6,219 nucleotides of DNA from JAZDJP01 sp043803805 (lineage in GTDB: Bacteria > Planctomycetota > JAZDJP01). The position numbers were made by a program, and so were the translations under genes. The notes beneath the pieces were generated by a model, which had not been told where the DNA came from, searched no databases, and saw only the letters and a program-made list of their open reading frames with translations. The stretch covers positions 1 through 6,219 of the forward strand of contig JAZDJP010000029.1 of assembly GCA_043803805.1 (NCBI GenBank), given 5' to 3'. Positions within the stretch are counted from its first letter, which is position 1. The number at the start of each line of letters is the position of its first letter. This document shows positions 1 to 5,878 of the stretch, one piece after another.

Positions 1-2988
1 CGCGTGGTGGCCCTCAAGGTGCTGCCCCGGAAACTCTCGGCGAATCCCGACTACGTCCATCGGTTCCAGCGCGAGGCGCGTCTGGCCGCGCAACTGGATC
101 ATCCGAACGTCGTTCGCGTCATCGAGGCGGGCCGTCACGAGGATTTCCATTTTCTGGCCATGGAGTTTGTGGAGGGTTCGTCCCTCCGGAGTCTCATCGG
201 TGAAAAAGGCTCCCTCGACTGGCGCGTGGCCCTCGGTTACGTCCGCCAGGTGACGGAGGCCCTGAAGGCGGCGGCCGCGAAGGGGATCGTCCATCGGGAC
301 ATCAAGCCGGAGAACATCCTCATCACGCCCGAGGGCACGGCGAAACTGGCGGATCTGGGACTGGCCAAGCGCGAGGGCGAGGACGCCTCCGTCACCATGG
401 ACGGGACGGCGCTGGGGACGCCGCATTACATTTCCCCCGAGCAGGGGCGCGGCGAGGCGGTGGACACACGGTCGGATCTGTATTCGCTCGGCGCGACGTT
501 CTACCACGCGGTAACGGGGGAAACGCCGTTTTCCGGGACCACGCCGTCGGCCGTCATCCTGAAGCACGTGACCGACGATCTCGTGCCGCCGTGCGTGCGC
601 AACCCGGCCGTTCCCCGGCCGGTGTCGGAAGTGATTCACAAAATGATGGCGAAGGATCCGGACGACCGTTTTCAGACCCCCGACGAATTGATCCAGACTC
701 TGCGGATGCTGAACCGCCTTCCGGCGTCGGTATTCGACGCGCCCGCGACGGCGACGCCGGCCCGGCGCATTCCCGCGGCGCGGACGCCCCGGCCTCTGAC
801 GCCGCGTCCGCGGACGGCGCCGCTTCCGGGAATGACGCCCGTGCCGAAGCGCGGGGTGAACCCCTGGGTCATCGGGGGCGTGGCGGGGGCTCTGGCGCTT
901 GTCGGGATCGTGATGATACGGGCGGGCGGCGGGCGCCGGCCCCTCGACCGGTCCATGCCGGCCGAATCGCGCGTGGTGACGACGACCGGCCCGTCCGAGG
1001 CATTACGGCTTCTGGGCGAGGCGGAGACGCTTTTCGCCGCCGGGGAAATTCAGGAGTCTCTTGGAATTCTCGCCCGGGTGAAGGCGCTCGCTCCGGAGGG
1101 GGTCGAACGGGGGAGGATGACGGCCCTGGCGACGCGTCTCCGGGAGGCGATCGCGGCGGATGAGGCAAAGGCCCGGTCGGCGCGGATCGCGGCGGAATGG
1201 CAGACGTTGTCGAACGGCGAAGGGCCGGAGGCCGTGGTCCGGATCCGGGCGTTCATCGAGACCTACACGGACGACGCCGCCGGCCGCTCGTCGGTGGAAA
1301 AGGCCGCCGCGGCGCTGGCGCGGCTGGAGGAGAAGACGAGCCGGGCGCTTCGGGATGCGTGGGCGGAGGCGCTCCAGGGGGGCGATCGCGCGGCGGGGCA
1401 GGGATACTACGGGAATGCCCTCGCGGCGTTCCGGGAATTCAGCGGAAAACATCCGGGGGCGATGGCGACGGAGGTCCGCGAGGCCGGGGAACGCGTGATG
1501 GCGCTCGCCCGGGCGGATATGGCGAAGGCGGACGCGGCCGCGAAGGCGAAACTCGGCGAAGGCGATCTCGACGGCGCGGCGGCCGCCTACCGGCGGCTTC
1601 TCGACCGGGCGGGGCTTGAGGAAATTGTCGCCCTGGCGCGGACCGGTCTTGCGGCGGTGCAGGCGGCCCGGGGGGAGAGGATTCTCGCGGCGCTCGCGGG
1701 GGTGGAACGGCTCGTGCTCGAACGGAAATTCGAGGCGGCGGCGACCGCGGCGGAGCAACTTCGGGAAGGCGAATACCCGGCGGCGGCGTGGAACCGGGCG
1801 GCGGCGCTGGCCGCCGATGCCGCGGCGCTCGCCCGGCTCCACGCGCGTCTGGTCGCGGGGGTGAAGGGGACCGGCGCGGTCATCGCCCCGGCGACCCTGA
1901 AAATCAAGGGCGTCGAACCCGACGAACGGATTGTGGAGGCCGGCGCGGACGGCTTGGTGGTCGCCAACCGGAACAATTTCGCCCAGAGGTACGTCCTGCC
2001 CTGGTCGCAGGTGGGCCATGACAGTTACTACCGTCTGGCGCGGTCGGTGTTGCCGGCCGGGGAACGGGAGACGGAGAAAGGACTGGTGTTTCTCGCCGCG
2101 TATTTGAAACTGGCGGCGGAGGCGAAGGATCAGACGGCGCGGTTCACGGCGCTTTTCCCGAAGGACGCCGACCTCGCGCGTCTGGCGTCCCTGGCGGATC
2201 CGAACGGGTCGGAGGCCGTGGCGCGGGGTCGGGAGGACGAGGCGCGGAAAATCTTCGGGGAACTCCGGTCGGCCGCCGGGCGGAACGACATTCCCGAGGG
2301 GCGGCGTCTCCTGGAGGCGCTGGATGTCCTGAAGGACACCGCCTTCTGGGCGTCGGCGAAGGCGGATCGGGATGCCATCGCCGCGACCCTGGCCACGGTC
2401 AGGCCTCCGGTCCCGGGTCCTTCCTCGGATGTGTCCGCGAAGGACGCCCTGGCGGCGCTTGGCTGGGAGATCGTGCAGGGGACGTGGGTGGTTCCGCCGG
2501 ACGGCACGATCGTGGGGACGGGATCGTCGGGGGTTCTGCGCGCCGGTCGTTCCAACTGGTCGAACGCGTCCGTGTCCTGCAAGGTGCATCTGACGGGGGC
2601 CCGGCGGTTCGCCCTGGGCGTCCGGAGCCCTGATTTCCAGGGGTGGAAGGACATGCCGTTCCTGTTCTCCGGCGGCATGGATACCGCGATGCGCAAGACA
2701 TTCTTTAAAACGCCCAACACGGGACCCACGGTGTACACGCTGTTCGCCCCCGAGGGCGCCCACGCGTTCGCCCTGGTGGCGCAGGGCGGCCAGGTCGAGT
2801 TTGTGGCTGATGGCCGTTCCAAGGGGAAGACCAGCGACCGCGACATGCCGGCCGGGTATGTCTTCATCGCCTTCGAGGGCAGCGGCGCCCGGGTGGTCCT
2901 GAAGGACTTGAAGGCGGTCAACCTCGACAATCCCACGACGCTTCGGACGGGGGGCAACTCCGTCCTCGGCGTGGCCATCCAACCGTAG
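1..2988 (+). CDS. Transmembrane Hanks-type serine/threonine protein kinase with DUF1080/LamG-like C-terminal domain (5' partial)
   Basis: Signal-transducing kinase that would phosphorylate Ser/Thr of cytoplasmic targets. The reading frame is open from base 1, and the glycine-rich loop lies upstream of the window. Numbering from the GTG at 4, the VALK lysine is residue 5, the alpha-C glutamate is near 24, the catalytic loop HRDIKPEN is 97-104, DLG (for DFG) is 117-119, the activation segment ends GTPHYISPEQ at 138-147, and DTRSDLYSLG is 154-163. All catalytic residues in view are intact. The kinase lobe ends near 235. A Pro/Arg/Thr-rich linker leads to one membrane segment at about 288-305. 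Next comes a long Ala-rich, predicted helical (TPR-like) region at about 330-650. The last ~175 residues (from about 820) resemble the DUF1080/LamG beta-sandwich, probably outside the membrane. The stop is TAG at 2986. Kinase identity is certain; the C-terminal family call is moderate and the ligand is unknown. Confidence 0.93.
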   Translation, partial: RVVALKVLPRKLSANPDYVHRFQREARLAAQLDHPNVVRVIEAGRHEDFHFLAMEFVEGSSLRSLIGEKGSLDWRVALGYVRQVTEALKAAAAKGIVHRDIKPENILITPEGTAKLADLGLAKREGEDASVTMDGTALGTPHYISPEQGRGEAVDTRSDLYSLGATFYHAVTGETPFSGTTPSAVILKHVTDDLVPPCVRNPAVPRPVSEVIHKMMAKDPDDRFQTPDELIQTLRMLNRLPASVFDAPATATPARRIPAARTPRPLTPRPRTAPLPGMTPVPKRGVNPWVIGGVAGALALVGIVMIRAGGGRRPLDRSMPAESRVVTTTGPSEALRLLGEAETLFAAGEIQESLGILARVKALAPEGVERGRMTALATRLREAIAADEAKARSARIAAEWQTLSNGEGPEAVVRIRAFIETYTDDAAGRSSVEKAAAALARLEEKTSRALRDAWAEALQGGDRAAGQGYYGNALAAFREFSGKHPGAMATEVREAGERVMALARADMAKADAAAKAKLGEGDLDGAAAAYRRLLDRAGLEEIVALARTGLAAVQAARGERILAALAGVERLVLERKFEAAATAAEQLREGEYPAAAWNRAAALAADAAALARLHARLVAGVKGTGAVIAPATLKIKGVEPDERIVEAGADGLVVANRNNFAQRYVLPWSQVGHDSYYRLARSVLPAGERETEKGLVFLAAYLKLAAEAKDQTARFTALFPKDADLARLASLADPNGSEAVARGREDEARKIFGELRSAAGRNDIPEGRRLLEALDVLKDTAFWASAKADRDAIAATLATVRPPVPGPSSDVSAKDALAALGWEIVQGTWVVPPDGTIVGTGSSGVLRAGRSNWSNASVSCKVHLTGARRFALGVRSPDFQGWKDMPFLFSGGMDTAMRKTFFKTPNTGPTVYTLFAPEGAHAFALVAQGGQVEFVADGRSKGKTSDRDMPAGYVFIAFEGSGARVVLKDLKAVNLDNPTTLRTGGNSVLGVAIQP

Positions 2989-3067
2989 TCGTTGCGCGAA
3001 CTTTCTCCTTCGGCAAGATACACGCGGCAAAGCAGGTCTCGGGTGGCGGGTTCGCGGGACGTTCGTC

Positions 3068-3085
3068 GCCGACATCCCTGTCGGC
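3068..3085. repeat. Perfect 7-bp hairpin with TCCC loop
   Basis: GCCGACA at 3068-3074 pairs exactly with TGTCGGC at 3079-3085 around a 4-base loop. It is 80 bases downstream of the kinase stop, so it could protect or end that transcript. No U-run follows, so I describe it as a hairpin or intergenic palindrome rather than a terminator. Confidence 0.6.
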
Positions 3086-3202
3086 TCCTCACTCGGAGAT
3101 GCCGTCCCTCCCGACGTCGTGTCTCCGGGACGTCATCTACGCCCGCTCCCTCCGCGACCCTCGGCCCCCCGTTCTCTCGTCGCCAGTCATCGCCAAACCC
3201 GC

Positions 3203-3227
3203 TCATCCTGAGCCTGTCGAAGGATGA
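3203..3227. repeat. Interspersed palindromic repeat of the TCATCCT-(N11)-AGGATGA type
   Basis: Arms TCATCCT (3203-3209) and AGGATGA (3221-3227) are perfect inverted repeats around an 11-base core GAGCCTGTCGA. I recognise this 25-mer as a very widespread bacterial intergenic element; its spurious translations (SLSKD on one strand, RQAQDER on the other) recur in hypothetical proteins of many genomes. It is REP-like in form. Which transposase, if any, mobilises it cannot be told from here. Confidence 0.75.
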
Positions 3228-3238
3228 TCAAGAAGTAA

Positions 3239-3262
3239 CTCCCCGGTTGGCGACTCGGGGAG
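3239..3262. repeat. 7-bp inverted repeat CTCCCCG/CGGGGAG
   Basis: CTCCCCG at 3239-3245 and CGGGGAG at 3256-3262 are exact reverse complements with a 10-base loop; a G-T pair can extend the stem by one. It starts 11 bases after the interspersed palindrome at 3203-3227 and may be part of the same composite element. Confidence 0.5.
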
Positions 3263-3312
3263 CGGCTACCGCGGGACGCTCCGCGCTCGCATCCGGCTCG
3301 CTTGTCGCTCCA

Positions 3313-3355
3313 CTGTCGCGGCCTTCCCGCCCTCCCTGGCTCCAGGCCGCGACAG
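3313..3355. repeat. Perfect 12-bp inverted repeat with 19-base loop
   Basis: CTGTCGCGGCCT (3313-3324) is the exact reverse complement of AGGCCGCGACAG (3344-3355). The stem is long and GC-rich, so it should fold in either DNA strand or in RNA. No T tract flanks it on either side, which argues against a simple terminator. It lies inside the GC-rich core of the intergenic repeat patchwork. Confidence 0.7.
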
Positions 3356-3456
3356 AGGCCCGCGCACGCCGCTCCCCTCGCCGCCATTCCCAACCCCCAT
3401 TCATCACGTCCTGGGATATATAAAATAATACAGAAAGTCGGACCCCACCCCCGGGG

Positions 3457-3494
3457 ACCCCTCCCCGTCATTTTGGTGAAGAACGGGGAGGGGT
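3457..3494. repeat. Perfect 12-bp inverted repeat with 14-base loop
   Basis: ACCCCTCCCCGT (3457-3468) is exactly complementary to ACGGGGAGGGGT (3483-3494). The loop is 14 bases and AT-richer than the arms. The left flank adds the palindrome CCCCGGGG (3449-3456) and a repeated GGACCCC (3440-3446 and 3455-3461). The right flank is TAAAACC, so there is no U-run downstream on the + strand. Probably another dispersed intergenic palindrome. Confidence 0.65.
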
Positions 3495-3643
3495 AAAACC
3501 GTGATGGATGTGTTGCCACCACTGGGAGAAGGTGATAATATCCCATGAAACGGGTTTTCCGAAATTGACAAGGGCGGGGGCGTAGATGTCCACACCGCGT
3601 ACTACACTTCGCGAGACTGATCCGCAACTTCCGTTGGGCATTT

Positions 3644-3650
3644 AGAGGGA
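3644..3650 (+). promoter_or_regulatory. Ribosome binding site deciding a GTG start
   Basis: AGAGGGA lies 8 bases before the GTG at 3659. It supports this GTG as the start; the frame is open further upstream (to the TGA at 3566) but offers no ATG or GTG there. Confidence 0.65.
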
Positions 3651-3658
3651 CACGCGCC

Positions 3659-4447
3659 GTGGAATACTCGAAGGCCAATGGCGCTTTGCTGCTTCGGGAA
3701 CACAACGCTGTTCAATTGGAGTTGGAACAATTGTCTCTCTCTGTTGTCGTTGCCGGTCAGTCAATCTCAAACGTTCGGGTTCAAGAATACATGTTGCGTG
3801 GCGCGGGCCGGCGCCTGAGGCTACTGCGTCGTTGTCTGTCGAACGTCTTCCGCCTCTTCCCACCCACGATCCAGATGCCGGTCTCTTGGGATACTCTCGA
3901 CGAGGTCCAGATAAATCTGCACGCATACGTGATTAATCTGTTTGGGCTCTTCGAAAACCTCGCGTGGTCTTTTGTGCTGCGACATGAACTGGAACTCAAA
4001 ATTGGCGATCGCAAAAAAATTGGGTTCTTCTCGGAGAGCACCCAAAAGTACCTGCCGCCGAAACTAAAAGACTACCTCAATTCGTCGACGACGGTGACTT
4101 GGCATAAGGAATACCTGAAGAACTATCGCGATGCCATGGCACACAGAATCCCGCTCTACATCCCGCCCGCGGTATTCACCCCGGAAGAAGGAGATAGATA
4201 TGCGGAATTGGAACAGGCGAAAGCAGAGAGCATTCGACATCAAGATTGGGACAGAATCGGGCAGATCAAAACAGAACAAGCACGCCTAGGTTCCGCATGT
4301 CTGGTGTTTCTGCATTCGTTTTCAGATGATGCTCGACCAAGGCCGATCTACCTCCACCCACAGATGCTCTGCGATGCCAAGACCGTGCTGGAGTTTTGCT
4401 TGCTCTACCTCGTCCACTGGCATGAGTGTGTCCATCCCCCGGCCTGA
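3659..4447 (+). CDS. Conserved hypothetical protein with HEPN-like R-x4-H motif
   Basis: 262 residues from a GTG start backed by AGAGGGA 8 bases upstream. I do not recognise a named family. From memory, hypothetical proteins sharing the blocks 'ENLAW' (about 105-109), 'YRDAMAHRIPLYIPP' (156-170) and 'HPQMLCDAKTV' near the C-terminus occur in many bacteria, so this is probably a conserved family rather than a random ORF. Residues 157-162 read R-D-A-M-A-H, which fits the R-x4-6-H signature of HEPN RNases including the polar residue after Arg. The helical character around it also fits, but the motif is short and the assignment is tentative. No signal peptide or clear membrane helix is visible, so it should be cytoplasmic. 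It ends 35 bases before the next gene on the same strand, suggesting co-transcription. Base composition is clearly less GC-rich than the kinase, consistent with transfer. Confidence 0.75.
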   Translation: MEYSKANGALLLREHNAVQLELEQLSLSVVVAGQSISNVRVQEYMLRGAGRRLRLLRRCLSNVFRLFPPTIQMPVSWDTLDEVQINLHAYVINLFGLFENLAWSFVLRHELELKIGDRKKIGFFSESTQKYLPPKLKDYLNSSTTVTWHKEYLKNYRDAMAHRIPLYIPPAVFTPEEGDRYAELEQAKAESIRHQDWDRIGQIKTEQARLGSACLVFLHSFSDDARPRPIYLHPQMLCDAKTVLEFCLLYLVHWHECVHPPA

Positions 4448-4467
4448 AACCGGGGCAAAACATCGCG

Positions 4468-4473
4468 AAGGAG
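4468..4473 (+). promoter_or_regulatory. Shine-Dalgarno for the 91-residue protein
   Basis: AAGGAG sits 9 bases before the ATG at 4483. It selects that ATG over the in-frame ATG at 4426, which would overlap the preceding gene and add 19 residues of unlike composition. Confidence 0.7.
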
Positions 4474-4482
4474 AGAGTTTTC

Positions 4483-4758
4483 ATGCCACGCCTGACGGAA
4501 CAGGAACAACAGGAGGTTGTCCGGTTTATTGAGGCGGATCGTCCATTGCCGGAGAAGTACCGTTTTCTTCTGTTCGAGGACAAGCGGGAGGTGGAACTGG
4601 TCTGGAACGGCAAGACGAGCGAGGTCTGCAATATCGTCCTGCCCTTTCAAGTCATCGAGCAGGTGGACGAACCCCGCGCCGAGACACCGGAAGATGCTGG
4701 CCTTCAACTCGGGCTATTCGACACGCGCGGGCGGCAAATGAAAATCGAGGACAAATAA
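4483..4758 (+). CDS. Small conserved hypothetical protein (91 aa), restriction-modification-associated type
   Basis: Small acidic soluble protein with no signal peptide or membrane segment. The N-terminus (residues 4-20) is a Glu/Gln-rich amphipathic helix. The middle, 'YRFLLFEDKREVELVWNGKT' (26-45), looks like paired beta strands, continuing to 'CNIVLPFQVIEQVDEPR' (49-65). The tail is variable and contains 'LGLFDTRGRQ' (76-85). I recall near-identical small proteins encoded directly upstream of site-specific adenine DNA methyltransferase genes in many bacterial genomes, but their function is not known to me and I cannot search. Here the expected methyltransferase is missing: only a strong Shine-Dalgarno overlapping the stop codon remains. 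The start at 4483 is chosen from its ribosome binding site. Confidence 0.8.
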   Translation: MPRLTEQEQQEVVRFIEADRPLPEKYRFLLFEDKREVELVWNGKTSEVCNIVLPFQVIEQVDEPRAETPEDAGLQLGLFDTRGRQMKIEDK

Positions 4759-4764
4759 AGGAGG
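4758..4764 (+). promoter_or_regulatory. Orphan Shine-Dalgarno, possible trace of a deleted gene
   Basis: AAGGAGG overlaps the last base of the TAA stop of the 91-residue gene. Seven bases further on, where a start codon should be, the sequence reads ATA followed by an A-run, and no ORF begins. Such a placement normally serves the next gene of an operon, so a downstream gene may have been lost at about 4771-4780. A chance match is possible. Confidence 0.4.
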
Positions 4765-4779
4765 CAGTTCTATAAAAAA

Positions 4780-4838
4780 CGTTAATTGGTGTCTGTTTTG
4801 TGTTAAATTAACGATGTTTTGACAAATACCCGTTAATC
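4780..4838. promoter_or_regulatory. Triple CGTTAAT operator-like array upstream of fic
   Basis: Three copies of one box: CGTTAATT at 4780-4787 (+), its exact reverse complement AATTAACG at 4806-4813, and CGTTAATC at 4831-4838 (+). Centres are about 26 and 25 bases apart, close to two and a half helical turns. The first two form a perfect 8-bp inverted repeat, and the third lies between the -35 and -10 of the fic promoter, where a bound protein would block RNA polymerase. The layout suggests a repressor site; the regulator is unknown, with the Fic C-terminal tail a possible candidate. Confidence 0.55.
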
Positions 4839-4847
4839 AGGTATGGT
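4819..4847 (+). promoter_or_regulatory. Sigma-70-type promoter for fic
   Basis: TTGACA (4819-4824, perfect consensus), a 17-bp spacer and TATGGT (4842-4847, 4 of 6). The start point would fall about 6-8 bases after the -10, at roughly 4853-4855, which coincides with the ATG of fic at 4854. A leaderless or nearly leaderless mRNA is therefore possible. The best Shine-Dalgarno in view (CAGGT, 4838-4842) is weak, 11 bases from the ATG, and would not be on that transcript. Confidence 0.6.
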
Positions 4848-4853
4848 TTATCC

Positions 4854-5735
4854 ATGGCAACAACGAATCCCGTAAAAAACGCTCTCAAAGACCTTAAGGC
4901 CGAATACGACCGGCTTGCCCAGGGCAAAGAATCTTTACTGGCAATTATTGGTGAAGCCGAGCTTTCGGAAAGCGTTTTCAATTCCAACGCCATCGAGAAT
5001 TCGACGCTGACGCTGAAGGAGACGGAGCGCATTCTGCTGGAGATGGAAGTTTCCCGTCATGTCTCGGTGCGGGAAGTTTTTGAAGCAAAAAATCTCGCCC
5101 GGGTGATGGAATACACCAAAAGCAAAGCGCAGGCAGCGGAACTTTCTCTGGAGATGATTCTGCTTCTGCACAAAATGCTGATCGGCAATATCAACGATGC
5201 GATTGCGGGGCGTTTCCGCACCATGGGTGAATATGTTCGTGTGGGAACCCATATTGCGCCGGCGCCGGAACGGGTTGTACCCATGATGGAGACAATTCTG
5301 CAGGAATTTGCCGCCGACCACATTAATTACTTTACCGACAAGATCGCCAAATTCCATCTTGAGTTCGAAACGATCCATCCGTTTTGCGATGGCAATGGTA
5401 GAATGGGCCGGGTAATCATCAATTTCCAGCTCAGGCGCTTTGGTTTCCCCGGCATCATCATTCGGGATAAAGAGAAGCGGGTTTATTACGCCTCGTTTAA
5501 TGAATATAGCAAAGCAAAAAATGCCAAAACAATGGAGAAGATTGTCACCCTCGCTCTGACGGAGTCGCTGCACAAAAGAATTACCTATCTGCGCGGCGAG
5601 AAGATAACCACGCTTGCCGATTGTGCGAAAAAGGGCCGGAAATCGCTCAACACCCTGCTTAACGCCGCCCGCCGACAGACGATTCCGGCTTTCCGTGAAA
5701 AAGGCGTTTGGAAAATTGGAGTTTACGACCCATGA
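4854..5735 (+). CDS. fic: Fic family protein (AMP-transferase, class II type autoinhibition)
   Basis: 293 residues, a usual length for stand-alone Fic proteins of the Fic_N plus Fic plus HTH layout. Fic enzymes transfer AMP (or another nucleotide) from a nucleotide triphosphate to a hydroxyl side chain of a target protein. The catalytic motif HPFCDGNGRMGR is complete at 175-186. The inhibitory helix motif S-x3-E-N is present near the N-terminus (S44 to N49), which is the class II arrangement where the glutamate blocks ATP binding. The target-docking flap corresponds to 'GEYVRVGTHIAPAPERV' (about 127-143). The C-terminal 45 residues (249-293), with 'TLADCAKKGRKSL' and 'RQTIPAFREKGVWKI', resemble excisionase-type DNA-binding helices. 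It overlaps an hsdR start by ATGA, a coupling seen in type I restriction operons that carry fic. It looks intact and has its own promoter. The substrate is unknown. Confidence 0.93.
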   Translation: MATTNPVKNALKDLKAEYDRLAQGKESLLAIIGEAELSESVFNSNAIENSTLTLKETERILLEMEVSRHVSVREVFEAKNLARVMEYTKSKAQAAELSLEMILLLHKMLIGNINDAIAGRFRTMGEYVRVGTHIAPAPERVVPMMETILQEFAADHINYFTDKIAKFHLEFETIHPFCDGNGRMGRVIINFQLRRFGFPGIIIRDKEKRVYYASFNEYSKAKNAKTMEKIVTLALTESLHKRITYLRGEKITTLADCAKKGRKSLNTLLNAARRQTIPAFREKGVWKIGVYDP

Positions 5736-5872
5736 ACAAAGCGGAAACCAGAGCGGAGTTGATTGACCCGAAGCTGAAGGAAAGCGGCTGGGGTGCGGTG
5801 GAAGGCGCGAAGATCCGCGCCGGCATACCGCAAGCGGGCGCGTCTCAAAGATTACCGATCATGAAGGGATGA
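5732..5872 (+). pseudogene. hsdR: HsdR (type I restriction endonuclease R subunit) N-terminal remnant
   Basis: The ATG overlaps the fic stop (ATGA, 5732-5735). The first residues, MNKAETRAELIDPKLKESGW followed by GAVEGAKIR, match the characteristic beginning of HsdR proteins, where the N-terminal nuclease domain starts. An intact HsdR runs to several hundred or about a thousand residues; here the frame stops after 46 codons (TGA at 5870). Resemblance ends about residue 29 (base 5818), and the following 17 residues do not look like HsdR, so the gene appears cut by a deletion or recombination joined to the upstream region of the LarA-like gene. The nuclease motif and helicase region are absent, so it cannot cut DNA. 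No hsdM or hsdS is in the window. Confidence 0.75.
5864..5869 (+). promoter_or_regulatory. Ribosome binding site for the LarA-like gene
   Basis: AAGGGA lies 9 bases before the GTG at 5879. Because the hsdR remnant is in the same frame and ends at 5870-5872, this GTG is the first possible start after that stop. Confidence 0.6.
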
Positions 5873-5878
5873 ACTGCC

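Larger units (their letters stand above)
2989..3643. other. Long non-coding region with multiple palindromes
   Basis: About 650 bases between the kinase stop and the next gene. I see no protein with coding character on either strand; open frames here are a by-product of high GC, and the minus-strand ones change from one repeat unit to the next. It contains at least five perfect inverted repeats (listed separately), a very GC-rich block at 3240-3400, a short AT-rich stretch at about 3414-3432, and a less structured tail at 3500-3643. None of the hairpins is followed by a T tract on either strand, so none is a canonical Rho-independent terminator, although the first could still end the kinase transcript by another route. 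The patchwork looks like accumulated intergenic repeat elements. Confidence 0.65.

Noticed and set aside
1003..3075. 690-codon open frame on the minus strand, opposite the kinase
   Set aside because: It is a shadow of a GC-rich gene: Arg/Pro/Gly-rich with no recognisable motif, while the opposite strand encodes a clear kinase.
2130..3206. 358-codon minus-strand open frame running into the intergenic region
   Set aside because: Low-complexity composition and partly opposite the kinase; its beginning only translates intergenic repeats.
2992..3423. 143-codon + strand frame after the kinase
   Set aside because: No plausible ribosome binding site or domain; it reads through the hairpins and the interspersed palindrome.
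3068..3494. CRISPR-like array
   Set aside because: The palindromes differ in sequence and spacing; there is no repeated unit with regular spacers and no cas gene.
3457..3500. Strong hairpin as a Rho-independent terminator
   Set aside because: It is followed by TAAAACC on the + strand and by a GC-rich run on the minus strand, so there is no U tract in either direction.
3565..3608. TTGACA at 3565-3570 as a promoter for the HEPN-like gene
   Set aside because: No acceptable -10 lies 16-18 bases downstream; TACACT at 3603 is too far away.
3187..3705. 172-codon minus-strand frame across the palindromic region
   Set aside because: Its sequence is the translation of repeat elements (including the RQAQDER signature) and it runs into the start of the real + strand gene.
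4426..4482. Upstream ATG start for the 91-residue protein
   Set aside because: It would overlap the previous gene, lacks a ribosome binding site, and AAGGAG is correctly placed for the ATG at 4483.
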